In this document: piece after piece, positions 18,349 through 27,890 of the stretch | How positions within the stretch are numbered: position 1 is the first letter of the stretch | Layout: each line of letters starts with the position of its first letter | Origin: Actinoplanes couchii | Lineage (GTDB): Bacteria > Actinomycetota > Actinomycetes > Mycobacteriales > Micromonosporaceae | Length of the DNA: 64,000 nucleotides | Assembly: GCF_016862075.1 (NCBI RefSeq) | Contig: NZ_BOMG01000063.1 | Coordinates: forward strand, 29,063-93,062 | Direction: 5' to 3' | Notes under the pieces: generated by a model | Database searches by the model: none | Told to the model about the DNA's origin: nothing | Seen by the model: the letters and a program-made list of their open reading frames with translations, nothing else | Translations under genes and position numbers: made by a program

Positions 18349-19998
18349 TTGACCAGCGCAAACGCGGCCGACAGTGACACCCTGACGGTTCAGTCCCTGC
18401 TGGAGCGAGCCGAGGAACGGCGGCTGGCCGGCGACTACCGGGCCGGTTGCGACCTGGCCCGCCGTGCCGCGGATCTGGCCATCGCGACCGGGGACGCCGC
18501 GGGGGAGGCCGCCGCACTGCGTTCACTGGCCAACCAGCTGATGCGGGTGGGGCAGCAGGAGGAGGCGATCGCGGCCTGCCGGTCGGCGGTGGTGACCCTG
18601 GAGAGCCTCGGTGATCCGGTCGGGCTCTGCGAGGTGCTCACCCTGCAGGCGATGCCGCTGATCGATCTCGGCATGCACGACGAGGCCCTGGACGTGCTGG
18701 CCACCGCCCGGGAGATCGCGCAGGACCTCGGCGACCGGGAGCTGCTCTACTGGGTGCACAACCGGACCGGCGTGGTGCACGGCCGGATGGGTGAGCACGA
18801 GCTGAGCACCACCTATCTGATGCAGGCGCTGCACATGGCCGACGGGATGAACGCCGAGGCCCGGTTCTGCATTCTCAACAACGTCAGCGACAACGCGGTG
18901 TACGAGATCCCCCGGCTCCGTGGCCGGGGCGAGACCGAGGCCGCCGACCGGACGCTTGTCGACGCGATCGGTTACGTGACCGAGGCGCTGCGCCTGGCCC
19001 GGGAGGCGCACCACCCGTACCGGGAGTCGATCAGTCTCGACAACCACGGGATGCTGCTGGCCCTGGCCGGTGACCTGGACGGCGCGGCCGGCCTGGTCGA
19101 GCAGTCCCGGCTGATCGCGGTCCGGTCCGGGTACCGCTCGCTGGAGTCGGCGGCGCTGCAGCACCAGGCCCGGATCCGGCTGATGCGCGGCCACCACACC
19201 GAGGCCATCGAGGGCCTGCTGCTGGCGCTGGAACGGGCGCATCAGGCGGGCGAGAGACCGATGGCGATGGAGATCTCCCGGGAGCTGTCCGAGGCGCACG
19301 AGCGGATCGGCGACTTCATGGCCGCGCTGGCCCACTACCGGGATTTCCACGACCTGGAACGGGAACTGCACAACGAGGTGGCCGCGGCCCGCGCCCGGAT
19401 GGCGGCGCACCACTTCGAGCTGGACAACGTGCGCCTGGAGGCGGAGAACGCGCGGCTGGAGGCGGAGCTGCACCGGGCCCGCAGCGCCGAGCTGGCCGCC
19501 GACAACCTGCTGTGGCAGCGCCAGGCCACCGAGGACGCGCTGACCGGCCTGCCGAACCGGCGCTCGGTCGACGAGCGCCTGCCGCGGCTGATCGCCTCCG
19601 GGGTGCCGGTCTGTGTCGCGGTGGCCGACGTCGACCGGTTCAAGCTGGTCAACGACCGGTACGGGCACTTCGTCGGCGACGAGGTGCTGCGCCGGATCGC
19701 GGCGATCCTGCTGGACCGGATCGCCGAGACCGATCTGGTGGCCCGGTTCGGCGGCGAGGAGTTCCTGATCGCCCTGCACGGCTCCGGGATCGAGGACGCG
19801 CTGGCGCAGTGCGAGCTGCTGCGGGCGAGCGTGGCGGCGTACCCGTGGGAGAACATCGAGCCCGGGCTGAACGTGACGATCAGTGTCGGACTGGCCGAGG
19901 TCACCGGGCCGGGCGCGCTGGCGGAGGCGATGGGCCGCGCCGACCAGCGTCTGTACCAGGCGAAACGTACCGGCCGCAACAGGGTGCAGGCGGACTGA
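18349..19998 (+). CDS. cytosolic TPR-coiled-coil diguanylate cyclase (GGEEF)
   Basis: 549 residues. TTG start preceded by a strong purine-rich site (gagggggga). Residues about 15-340 are TPR-like helices (EAIAACRSAVVTLESLGD, GDFMAALAHYRDFHDLE). A short coiled coil follows (LEAENARLEAELHRARSAEL), then a GGDEF domain (DALTGLPNRRSVDE) with active loop ARFGGEEFLIALHG. The position of the I-site reads AETD rather than RxxD, so feedback inhibition is probably lost. It has no membrane anchor. The TPR array presumably senses or binds a partner protein. Confidence 0.92.
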   Translation: MTSANAADSDTLTVQSLLERAEERRLAGDYRAGCDLARRAADLAIATGDAAGEAAALRSLANQLMRVGQQEEAIAACRSAVVTLESLGDPVGLCEVLTLQAMPLIDLGMHDEALDVLATAREIAQDLGDRELLYWVHNRTGVVHGRMGEHELSTTYLMQALHMADGMNAEARFCILNNVSDNAVYEIPRLRGRGETEAADRTLVDAIGYVTEALRLAREAHHPYRESISLDNHGMLLALAGDLDGAAGLVEQSRLIAVRSGYRSLESAALQHQARIRLMRGHHTEAIEGLLLALERAHQAGERPMAMEISRELSEAHERIGDFMAALAHYRDFHDLERELHNEVAAARARMAAHHFELDNVRLEAENARLEAELHRARSAELAADNLLWQRQATEDALTGLPNRRSVDERLPRLIASGVPVCVAVADVDRFKLVNDRYGHFVGDEVLRRIAAILLDRIAETDLVARFGGEEFLIALHGSGIEDALAQCELLRASVAAYPWENIEPGLNVTISVGLAEVTGPGALAEAMGRADQRLYQAKRTGRNRVQAD

Positions 19999-20152
19999 CC
20001 GAACGGGTGACATCGACCTGTGCGAGTGGATGGTCTCGGTGTGTCGGTCAACACGAATCTGTCGTTCGAGCGTGTTTGTTCATCTTGTCCTCGTAACTTC
20101 GAGTGTTGCCGCTAACGGCAGGTGAACCAGAGGTGAAGGTGGAGCGCGCTCA

Positions 20153-23100
20153 GTGACCGTGACAGCCGATCTACAGCTGATCGAATTGCCGGAATCGTTG
20201 TTGGCGCCCGAGGCGCCGGCGGTCTTCCACTCCCCGTCCGCCCCGATGCGCCGCACCCTGATCGACCTGCTCGACGCCACAGTGCAGGCGCACGGCGACT
20301 CCCCGGCGATCGACACCGGCTCCCGGATGCTCACCTACCGGCAGCTGGCCGCAGAGATCGAGACACTGCGCGCCACCCTCACCACGCACGGCATCGGCGT
20401 CGGTGACCGGGTCGGCATCCGGATCGCCTCCGGCACCGTCGACCTCTACCTGGGCATCCTCGGGGTGCTGGCGGCCGGTGCGGCCTACGTGCCGGTCGAC
20501 GCCGACGACCCCGACGAGCGGGCCGAGCTGGTCTTCGCCGAAGCGGGCGTGTGTGCGGTCCTCGGCGACGGCCTGACCGTCACGATGAAACGTACGCCGG
20601 AAGGAAAGACCGGCGAACCGGGACTGACCGACGACGCCTGGATCATCTTCACCTCCGGTTCCACCGGCACCCCGAAGGGGGTGGCGGTCTCGCACGGTTC
20701 CGCCGCCGCGTTCGTCGACGCCGAGGCCCAGCTGTTCCTGGCCGACGACGACGTGGAGCCCCTCGGCCCGGCCGACCGGGTGCTGGCCGGCCTGTCGGTG
20801 GCGTTCGACGCCTCCTGCGAGGAGATGTGGCTGGCCTGGCGGCACGGAACCTGCCTGGTCCCGGCCGCCCGCTCGCTGGTCCGCAGCGGTGTCGACCTGG
20901 GCCCGTGGCTGGCCGAGCAGCGCATCACCGTCGTCTCCACGGTGCCGACCCTGGCCGCGCTGTGGCCCGCCGAAGCCCTCGAGGACGTCCGGCTGCTGAT
21001 CTTCGGTGGCGAGGCGTGCCCGCCCGAGCTGGCCGAACGGCTCGCCGTCGAGGGCCGCGAGCTGTGGAACACCTACGGCCCGACCGAGGCGACGGTGGTC
21101 GCCTGCGCCGCCCGGCTGACCGGTGCGGGCCCGGTGCGGATCGGCCTGCCGCTGGCCGGCTGGGAACTCGTCGTCGTCGACGCGGCAGGCGAACCGGTGC
21201 GGATGGGCGAGACCGGTGAACTGGTCATCGGCGGTGTCGGCCTGGCCCGCTACCTGGACGCGGCCAAGGACGCCGAGAAGTTCGCCCCGCTGCCGTCGAT
21301 GGACTGGGCGCGCGCCTACCGCAGCGGTGACATCGTCCGCGCCGAACCCGAGGGCCTGCTGTTCCTCGGGCGCGGCGACGAGCAGGTCAAACTCGGCGGC
21401 CGCCGGATCGAGCTGGGCGAGGTGGACGCCGCCCTGCAAGCCCTGCCCGGAGTGGCCGGTGCCGCCGCCGCGGTGAAGCGCACCGCCGGTGGCAACCAGC
21501 TGCTGGTCGGCTACCTGGTGCCGCACGACCCCGACGACTTCGACACGACCGCCGCCACCGACCGGATCCGGGAACAGCTGCCGGCCGCCCTGGTCCCGCT
21601 GCTCGCGGTGATCGACGGCCTGCCGACCCGCACCTCCGGCAAGGTCGACCGGGCCGCGCTGCCCTGGCCCCTCGCGATCACCACCGCCGACCCCGACGAG
21701 CTGACCGACACCGAGGAGTGGCTGGCCGGCGGCTGGGAGGAGATCCTCGGACTCCGCCCGGCCGAGGCGAGCGCCGACTTCTTCAGCAGCGGCGGCGGCA
21801 GCCTGAACGCCGCCCAGCTGGTGGCCTGGATCCGGCAGACCCACCCGCAGGTGTCGGTGGCCGACATCTACCAGAACCCGCGCCTGTCCCAGATGGCGAT
21901 CGTGCTGCAGGGCCTGGACACCACCACCACGGCCCGCCGGGAGGTCGCGCCGACGCCGAAGCGGGCCGGTCTCGTCCAGGCGCTGCTCACCCTGCCGATG
22001 CTGGCGCTGGTCGGCCTGCGCTGGCTGACCGTGCTGGCCGCGCTGGGCAAGGCGACGGCGCTGCTGCCGACGGTCTCCTGGTGGTGGCTGGCCGCCTCGT
22101 GGCTGGTGCTGTTCAGCCCGCCCGGGCGGATCCTGCTGTCGGCCGGAGTGGCCCGGATGCTGCTGCGCGGGGTCGGCCCCGGCAAGTACCCGCGTGGTGG
22201 CGGCGTCCACCTGCGGCTCTGGGCCGCGGAGCGGTTCGCCGAACTCACCGGTGCGACAGGCATCGGTGGCGCCGGCTGGATGACCACGTACGCGAAACTG
22301 CTCGGTGCCCGTCTCGGCCGCGACGTCGACCTGCACTCCGCGCCGCCGGTCACCGGCCTGCTCAAACTCGGCCGTGGCGCGGCGATCGAGCCCGAGGTCG
22401 ACCTGTCCGGTTACTGGGTGGACGGCGACGTCGTCCGGGTCGGCACCGTCCGGGTCGGCGCGGGTGGCCGGGTCGGCGCCCGCAGCACCCTGATGCCCGG
22501 CGCCCGGGTCGGCAAGGGCGCGAAGATCGGCGCGGGCTCGACGGTCACCGGCGCGGTGCCGGCGAACGAGCGCTGGGCCGGTTCCCCGGCGGTTCCGGTC
22601 AGCGGCAAGGGCGGTACCGCCTGGCCCGTGCAGCGCCCGGCGAAGTCCCGGTTCAGCGCCCGGTCCTGGACCCTCGTCTACAGCCTGACCGCGCAGCTGC
22701 TCAGCCTGCTCCCGGTCGTCGCCGCGGTGCCGGCGCTCGCCCTGCTCGGCTGGGGCCTCACCAGCGACACGCTGCTGTTTGCGGTGCCCGGCGCGGCGGT
22801 CGCCTATCTGACCGCGTACGCGATGCTGGTGTTGATCTTCGTTCGTCTGCTGAGTGTCGGCCTGCGCACCGGTTTCCACCCGGTCCAGGGCCGGGTCGCC
22901 TGGCAGGTGTGGACCACCGAGCACCTGATGGGGATGGCCCGGGTCGCGCTGTTCCCGATCTACTCCAGCCTGTTCACGCCGGTCTGGCTGCGGCTGCTCG
23001 GCGCCAAGGTGGGCCGGGGCACCGAGATCTCCACGGTGCTCGCGGTCCCGGCGATGACCACCGTCGACGACGGCGCGTTCCTGGCCGACGACACCATGGT

Positions 23101-24040
23101 CGCCACCTACGAACTCGACCACGGCTGGCTGCGGGTCGCCCCGGCCCGGATCGGCAAGCAGGCGTTCCTCGGCAACTCCGGAATGGCCGCGCCCGGCCGC
23201 TCGGTGCCGAAACGCGGCCTGGTCGGCGTGCTGTCGTCGGCGCCGCGCAAGGCCAAGAAGGGCTCGTCCTGGCTGGGCGCCCCGCCGATGCCGCTGCGCC
23301 GGATCGAGCAGACCGCCGACACCGGCCGTACCTTCGACCCGCCCACCCGTCTCAAGGTGGCCCGCGCCCTGGTCGAGCTGTGCCGGGTGATCCCGGTGAT
23401 GCTGGCCGGCGTGCTGGCCGTCGGTGTGCTGGCCGCGCTCACCCTGATCTGGCAGACCTTCGGCGGCTGGATCGCGGTGGCCGCCGCCGGGCCGGTGCTG
23501 TTCGCCGGCGCGATCACCGGCGCGCTGCTGGCGACCGCCGCGAAGTGGCTGCTGGTCGGCCGGTTCCGGTCCGGCGAGCGGGCGCTGTGGACGTCGTTCG
23601 TCTGGCGCAACGAGCTGGCCGACACGTTCGTCGAGGTCCTGGCCTCGCCGTGGCTGTTCCGGCTGGCCGCCGGCACCCCGCTGCTCACCCTCTGGCTGCG
23701 GACCCTGGGCGCGAAGATCGGCCGGGGTGTCTGGCTGGAGACGCTGTGGCTCCCCGAGTTCGATCTGGTCACTCTCGGTGACGGCGCGACCGTCAACCGG
23801 GGGTGCGTTGTACAGACCCACCTGTTCCATGATCGGATCATGAGCATGGATGAGGTCACTCTGGCCGCGGGCGCCACTCTCGGCCCGCACGGGATCGTGT
23901 TGCCCGGCGCGAGCATCGGTGCTCGTACCACCGTGGGCCCCGGCTCGCTGGTCACCCGCGGCGACGCGGTGCCCGACGACAGCCGCTGGCTCGGCAACCC
24001 GGTCGCGACCTGGCCGGTGACGGCCTCCCGCCGGGTATGA
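20153..24040 (+). CDS. pls: Pls/PosA-type single-module NRPS (poly-epsilon-amino-acid synthetase architecture)
   Basis: 1295 residues, close to Streptomyces poly-epsilon-lysine synthetase. GTG start with GGTGGAG 8 bases upstream. Residues about 35-510 are an adenylation domain (IIFTSGSTGTPKGVAVSHG, NTYGPTEATV, YRSGDIVR, LPTRTSGKVDR). About 530-600 is a carrier domain with the phosphopantetheine Ser in SSGGGSLNAAQL. Next come paired membrane helices and three left-handed beta-helix C domains (C1 near GARVGKGAKIGAGSTVTG, C2 near LLGAKVGRGTEIS, C3 near TLGAKIGRGVWLETLW). That is the A-T-TM-C1-TM-C2-TM-C3 plan of Pls and PosA. The A4 region FDASCEEMW puts Asp-Ala-Glu at the first selectivity positions. 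An acidic third position suits a basic amino acid (Lys, Orn, Dab). The product cannot be read with certainty. Confidence 0.93.
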   Translation: MTVTADLQLIELPESLLAPEAPAVFHSPSAPMRRTLIDLLDATVQAHGDSPAIDTGSRMLTYRQLAAEIETLRATLTTHGIGVGDRVGIRIASGTVDLYLGILGVLAAGAAYVPVDADDPDERAELVFAEAGVCAVLGDGLTVTMKRTPEGKTGEPGLTDDAWIIFTSGSTGTPKGVAVSHGSAAAFVDAEAQLFLADDDVEPLGPADRVLAGLSVAFDASCEEMWLAWRHGTCLVPAARSLVRSGVDLGPWLAEQRITVVSTVPTLAALWPAEALEDVRLLIFGGEACPPELAERLAVEGRELWNTYGPTEATVVACAARLTGAGPVRIGLPLAGWELVVVDAAGEPVRMGETGELVIGGVGLARYLDAAKDAEKFAPLPSMDWARAYRSGDIVRAEPEGLLFLGRGDEQVKLGGRRIELGEVDAALQALPGVAGAAAAVKRTAGGNQLLVGYLVPHDPDDFDTTAATDRIREQLPAALVPLLAVIDGLPTRTSGKVDRAALPWPLAITTADPDELTDTEEWLAGGWEEILGLRPAEASADFFSSGGGSLNAAQLVAWIRQTHPQVSVADIYQNPRLSQMAIVLQGLDTTTTARREVAPTPKRAGLVQALLTLPMLALVGLRWLTVLAALGKATALLPTVSWWWLAASWLVLFSPPGRILLSAGVARMLLRGVGPGKYPRGGGVHLRLWAAERFAELTGATGIGGAGWMTTYAKLLGARLGRDVDLHSAPPVTGLLKLGRGAAIEPEVDLSGYWVDGDVVRVGTVRVGAGGRVGARSTLMPGARVGKGAKIGAGSTVTGAVPANERWAGSPAVPVSGKGGTAWPVQRPAKSRFSARSWTLVYSLTAQLLSLLPVVAAVPALALLGWGLTSDTLLFAVPGAAVAYLTAYAMLVLIFVRLLSVGLRTGFHPVQGRVAWQVWTTEHLMGMARVALFPIYSSLFTPVWLRLLGAKVGRGTEISTVLAVPAMTTVDDGAFLADDTMVATYELDHGWLRVAPARIGKQAFLGNSGMAAPGRSVPKRGLVGVLSSAPRKAKKGSSWLGAPPMPLRRIEQTADTGRTFDPPTRLKVARALVELCRVIPVMLAGVLAVGVLAALTLIWQTFGGWIAVAAAGPVLFAGAITGALLATAAKWLLVGRFRSGERALWTSFVWRNELADTFVEVLASPWLFRLAAGTPLLTLWLRTLGAKIGRGVWLETLWLPEFDLVTLGDGATVNRGCVVQTHLFHDRIMSMDEVTLAAGATLGPHGIVLPGASIGARTTVGPGSLVTRGDAVPDDSRWLGNPVATWPVTASRRV

Positions 24041-25380
24041 CCCCACCCGTCCCCCTCGGGGCGACCCCGGGCGCCGACCGTTCGACCGATCCGTACCTGC
24101 CGGAACACGGCAACGGCGGCTACCGGGTGCTGCACTACGACCTGGATCTCGACTACCGGATCGTGTCGAACCGGCTGGCCGGCCGGGCGGTGGTGACCGC
24201 GCGCGCCGTCCAGCCGCTGTCCCGGTTCACCCTCGACCTGGCGGCCCGGCTGCAGGTCAAGGACGTGCGGGTGGACGGCAGGCCGGCCAAGTTCGAGCAC
24301 CGGGCCGGCAAGCTCCGGATCAAACCCGAGCGCCCGATCGGTTACGGAGCGACGATCCGGACCGAGATCCGGTACTCCGGCAAGCCCGGCCCGGTGACCG
24401 GCCGCTGGGGGGACATCGGCTGGGACGAGCTCAGCGACGGGGTGCTGGTGGCCAGCCAGCCGAACGGTTCGCCGTCCTGGTTCCCGTGCAACGACCGGCC
24501 CGGTGACAAGGCGTCGTTCCTGGTCACGTTCACCGCGCCGTCGCCGTACACGGTTCTGGTGACCGGCGACCTGGTGTCCAAGCGGCGCGGGGCGGGCAGC
24601 ACCACCTGGGTGTACGAGCGGGAGGAACCGACCGCGCCGTACCTGATGAGTGTCCAGATCGGCCGCTACGAGATGATCGACCTGGCCGCCGGCGGGGTGC
24701 CGCAGCGGGCCGCGATCACCCCGCGGGTGCGGGGCGTGGTCAAGCACGACCTCGGCCGGCACGGCGAGATCATGGACGTCCTGGAGCGGCTGTTCGGCCC
24801 GTACCCGTTCAAGGAGTACGTGCTGGTGGTGGCCGACGACGACCTGGACGACCCGGTCGAGGCCCAGGGCATGGCCGTCTTCGGGCGCAACCACCTGGAC
24901 GGCCGGCGCACCCACGAGCGGCTGGTCGTGCACGAACTCGCCCATCAGTGGTTCGGCAACAGCCTGACCGTCGCCGACTGGCGGCACATCTGGCTCAACG
25001 AGGGTTTCGCGACGTACGCCGAATGGTTGTGGTCCGGCGCCTCCGGCGGCCCCTCGACCAACGCGCACGCCTCCGGATGGCACGCCTGGCTCGCGGCGCA
25101 CCCGGCGAACGTGGTGGTCGCCGACCCCGGAGTGGACCGGATGTTCGACCCGCTGGTCTACAAGCGTGGCGCGCTGACCCTGCACGCGCTGCGCGCCAAG
25201 ATCGGTGAGCAGGCGTTCTTCGCGCTGCTGCGCTCGTGGGTGGCCGAGCACCGGCACCAGACCGTGACGACCACCCTGTTCCGCGAGCACGCCGCCCGGT
25301 ACGCGACCGGCTCCCTGGACGAGCTGTTCGCCGCCTGGCTGGACCGGCCCGCCCTGCCGCCGCTGCCCCGGATCCTCTGA
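24037..25380 (+). CDS. M1-family zinc metallopeptidase
   Basis: 447 residues, overlapping the NRPS by 4 bp (ATGA), so translation is probably coupled. The zinc site is complete: HELAHQWFG (about residue 297), then LNEGFATYAEW with the third ligand Glu. The usual GAMEN box is replaced by AQGMAVFG, as in several actinobacterial M1 enzymes. No signal peptide is evident. M1-type and other Zn aminopeptidases that trim poly-epsilon-lysine are known from producers. The coupling therefore suggests a hydrolase that degrades, edits or protects against the polymer. That role is inference. It ends 4 bp from the convergent kinase gene. Confidence 0.92.
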   Translation: MTPPVPLGATPGADRSTDPYLPEHGNGGYRVLHYDLDLDYRIVSNRLAGRAVVTARAVQPLSRFTLDLAARLQVKDVRVDGRPAKFEHRAGKLRIKPERPIGYGATIRTEIRYSGKPGPVTGRWGDIGWDELSDGVLVASQPNGSPSWFPCNDRPGDKASFLVTFTAPSPYTVLVTGDLVSKRRGAGSTTWVYEREEPTAPYLMSVQIGRYEMIDLAAGGVPQRAAITPRVRGVVKHDLGRHGEIMDVLERLFGPYPFKEYVLVVADDDLDDPVEAQGMAVFGRNHLDGRRTHERLVVHELAHQWFGNSLTVADWRHIWLNEGFATYAEWLWSGASGGPSTNAHASGWHAWLAAHPANVVVADPGVDRMFDPLVYKRGALTLHALRAKIGEQAFFALLRSWVAEHRHQTVTTTLFREHAARYATGSLDELFAAWLDRPALPPLPRIL

Positions 25381-25384
25381 ACCG

Positions 25385-27061
25385 TCACCAGTCGGCCTTG
25401 CGGACCAGGGCCCACTCGTGGTCGTCGCCTGTCACACAGTTCACCAGGGTCAGGTGGGTGGCCGGGCCGCCGTCGGCCTCGCCGTAGACGTCCAGGCAGT
25501 ACTCGGTCGCCGAGTTGATGATCCAGAAGTACTTGCGGCCGCCGGAGCCGAGCCGGTACTGGATGCGGTACTCCTGGTTGTCGCCCTCCAGGCAGCTGTT
25601 CTCGGTGACCGGGGTGGTCAGGTCGACGGCGCCGGTGCCGGGCACGTCCAGGCACAGGCCGTCGTCGCTGTTGCGGATCCAGTACAGCTGGTTGCCGGCC
25701 TTGTCGGCGCCGCGCCGGACGAACGTGAACTCCTGGTTGTCCTCGTCGACCTTCTTGCACAGGTCCTGGAGGACCGGCTGCTCCGGGGCACCGGCGCCGA
25801 CACCGTCGATGTCGACGCAGAAGCCGGTGGCCAGGTTGACGATGAAGTACGGGCCGTAGACCTCCTTGCCGGCGCCCCGGGCCGGCGGCAGGTTGTCCGG
25901 CGCCGCCGCGGCCTTCGCCGTCTTCGACCCGGCCGGGGACGGCGCCGGGGACTGGCTCTTCGGCGTCTTCACGGCCGGTTTCTCCGAGGCCGGGCCCGGG
26001 ACGCTGGGTTTCGCCGGCGCCTGGACCGGCGGCGCGGCGGCCACACCGCTGCTCTGCGGGGCCCCGGGCTCCGGGACGACCGGGCTGACGGCCTGGGCGG
26101 AGTTCCGCCGGGCGAGCAGCCCGGCGCCGCCGAGCAACGTCACCAGGACGAGTACCGCACTCGCCAGTACGGCGACCTTCCGTCCCTTCTTCGTCGCGGG
26201 CGCCTCTGCTTTCCCGGGGAGCGGAAGCGGGGCCGGGGCCGGGGCCGGGAGCGGGCTCGGTTTGCCGCCCAGCAGGAGATCGAGCAGCTCCCGGGCGTTC
26301 GGCCGGGCCGCCGGATCGGTGGACAGCGCCCGTTCGACCAGCTCCCGCAGCGGCCCCTGCGGGAACCCGTCCAGCGACGGCTTGCCCGCCACGATCCGGG
26401 CCATCGTCGCCATCGGCGTGCCCGCGTCGAACGGCGGCCGCCCGGTCCCGGCGAAGGCCAGCACACAGCCCCAGGCGAAGACGTCGGCGGCCGGGGTGAG
26501 CGGGCTGGCCGGTTCGTCGAAGCGTTCCGGGGCCATGTAGTTGACGGTGCCCATGTAGACGCCGGTGCGGGTGAGCCGGTTCTCGGTGGCTTCCATGGCC
26601 CGGGCGATACCGAAATCGATCACCTTGGGGCTGCCTGGGGCGAGCAGCACGTTGCCCGGTTTGAGGTCGCGGTGGATCACGCCCGCGCCGTGGATCGCGG
26701 TCAGTGCGGTGGCCACCCCGATCGCCAGGCTGTGCAGGTTCGCCGCGTTCAGCGGGCCCTTGGTGCGGACCTCCTCGCCGAGGGTGGGGCCGTCCACGTA
26801 CTCGACCACCAGGTAGGGCTCGGGCGCGTCCGGGTCGGCGTCCAGCAACTCGGCGGTGCAGAACGGCGGGACCTGCCGGGCGGCGGCCACCTCCTCGCGG
26901 AACCGGCGGCGGAACTCCGGATCCCCGGCGACCCCGGCGTGCACCACCTTGACCGCGACCGGCCGGTCGGTGCCCTTGCGGGCCAGATAGACGACACCCA
27001 TGCCACCGGCACCGAGCTTGCCGACGACCTGGTAGTCCCCGATGCGTTCCGGGTCGCTCAC
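25385..27061 (-). CDS. membrane Ser/Thr protein kinase with ricin-like beta-trefoil ectodomain
   Basis: 558 residues. The Hanks kinase domain spans about 1-265: glycine loop LGAGGMGVVYLARK, lysine VAVKVV, catalytic loop VIHRDLKPGNVLL, KVIDFGIARAM, and MAPERF. A Pro/Ala linker and one membrane helix (VAVLASAVLVLVTLLGGAGLL) lead to a second Pro/Ala stalk. About 140 extracellular residues follow, with three repeats containing GFCVDIDG, GLCLDVPG and EYCLDVYG plus NQEF/NQEY/DHEW. This is the QxW-like pattern of a ricin-type trefoil. It probably senses a surface glycan or other ligand and signals inward. The substrate is unknown. Confidence 0.92.
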   Translation of the reverse strand: MSDPERIGDYQVVGKLGAGGMGVVYLARKGTDRPVAVKVVHAGVAGDPEFRRRFREEVAAARQVPPFCTAELLDADPDAPEPYLVVEYVDGPTLGEEVRTKGPLNAANLHSLAIGVATALTAIHGAGVIHRDLKPGNVLLAPGSPKVIDFGIARAMEATENRLTRTGVYMGTVNYMAPERFDEPASPLTPAADVFAWGCVLAFAGTGRPPFDAGTPMATMARIVAGKPSLDGFPQGPLRELVERALSTDPAARPNARELLDLLLGGKPSPLPAPAPAPLPLPGKAEAPATKKGRKVAVLASAVLVLVTLLGGAGLLARRNSAQAVSPVVPEPGAPQSSGVAAAPPVQAPAKPSVPGPASEKPAVKTPKSQSPAPSPAGSKTAKAAAAPDNLPPARGAGKEVYGPYFIVNLATGFCVDIDGVGAGAPEQPVLQDLCKKVDEDNQEFTFVRRGADKAGNQLYWIRNSDDGLCLDVPGTGAVDLTTPVTENSCLEGDNQEYRIQYRLGSGGRKYFWIINSATEYCLDVYGEADGGPATHLTLVNCVTGDDHEWALVRKADW

Positions 27062-27219
27062 ATCTCACTCCACAGGGCGCCGGGCAGAACCGGAGCATGC
27101 TATCAACCTAAGTGGACAGATGGATGGCGCATCTATCAGTAAACAGTGCTAACAGCCCCAGGCCGGTGGATTTTCGGCAAATCGCCGGGCGGCCCGCCCG
27201 CACCGGCGACGATGAAGAC

Positions 27220-27849
27220 ATGATCAGCACCGCCGAACGCTACGACTGGTTCACCAAGCAGTACGCCCGTCTCGCCGCCTCCTACTGCCTGACCCTGGTC
27301 GGGGACCTGGCGCTGGACGAGGCGGTCCGGCGGATCGGGGGCGAGAACCCCGAGGCCGTCCCAGGGCCCCTGGTCGTGCACGGGCTCCCCGAGGACGTGG
27401 TCGCCGGGCTGCCCGGTGACCTGGGTCCGGTCTTCGAGCGTCTGGAGAGCGAGCGGGTGGTCGCCTTGACCCAGCTGCCCGGCTGGGTGCTGCTGGTCGA
27501 GTGGGGCGGCGACTTCCTCGGGCACGACGGGGCCGAGCGGCTCTCGGCCGGCACCACCCTGGTCGCGCACAGCACCGAGGAGAGCGGCTCGCACTTCCTC
27601 TGGATGCGTGACGGCATCGTCCAGCTCGCCTTCGACCCGGAGCACGCCGGCCTGCGCATCGGCACGAAGTCGAACTCGCTGGTGCAGATCATGGCCGAGG
27701 TGGGTTTCAACCTGGAGATCGGCGCGCCCCGGACCGGCCCGTACGATCCGGCGGCCAGTCTCGCCCTCGCCGACTTCCTGACGGGTGTCCGGCTCGGCCC
27801 GGCGGCTCTGCACGAGGCGGTCTACGTCTGCGTCACGCCGGAGATCTGA
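27220..27849 (+). CDS. DUF6461 family protein
   Basis: 209 residues from the ATG at 27220 (MISTAERYDWFTKQYARLAASYCLTLVGD). Further in-frame upstream sequence lacks coding character. The WF and YCLTLV motifs and the central GWVLLVEWGGD and HSTEESGSHFLWMRDG segments are typical of this actinobacterial family. It is a cytosolic alpha/beta protein of unknown function. Family members often occur in several copies per genome. It diverges from the kinase gene. Confidence 0.8.
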   Translation: MISTAERYDWFTKQYARLAASYCLTLVGDLALDEAVRRIGGENPEAVPGPLVVHGLPEDVVAGLPGDLGPVFERLESERVVALTQLPGWVLLVEWGGDFLGHDGAERLSAGTTLVAHSTEESGSHFLWMRDGIVQLAFDPEHAGLRIGTKSNSLVQIMAEVGFNLEIGAPRTGPYDPAASLALADFLTGVRLGPAALHEAVYVCVTPEI

Positions 27850-27864
27850 GCACTGTTGCCGAGG

Positions 27865-27890
27865 CTTTATTTTTAATAAAGTTTTCATAT
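27865..27890 (+). promoter_or_regulatory. AT-rich block with a CTTTAT/ATAAAG dyad directly before the GH43 start
   Basis: A 6-bp inverted repeat with a 5-base spacer (27865-27881), then gttttcat, runs almost to the ATG at 27889. There is no Shine-Dalgarno sequence. It is the most AT-rich stretch I noticed in the window. It could hold the -10 region of a leaderless transcript or an operator. AT-rich dyads of this kind are common before secreted glycosidase genes in actinomycetes. Confidence 0.4.

Noticed and set aside
20171..24046. Very long open frame on the strand opposite the Pls-type gene
   Set aside because: It reads as a Gly/Arg/Gln/His-rich mirror of a strongly coding GC-rich gene, with no domain motifs. 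This is the usual antisense artefact at this GC content.
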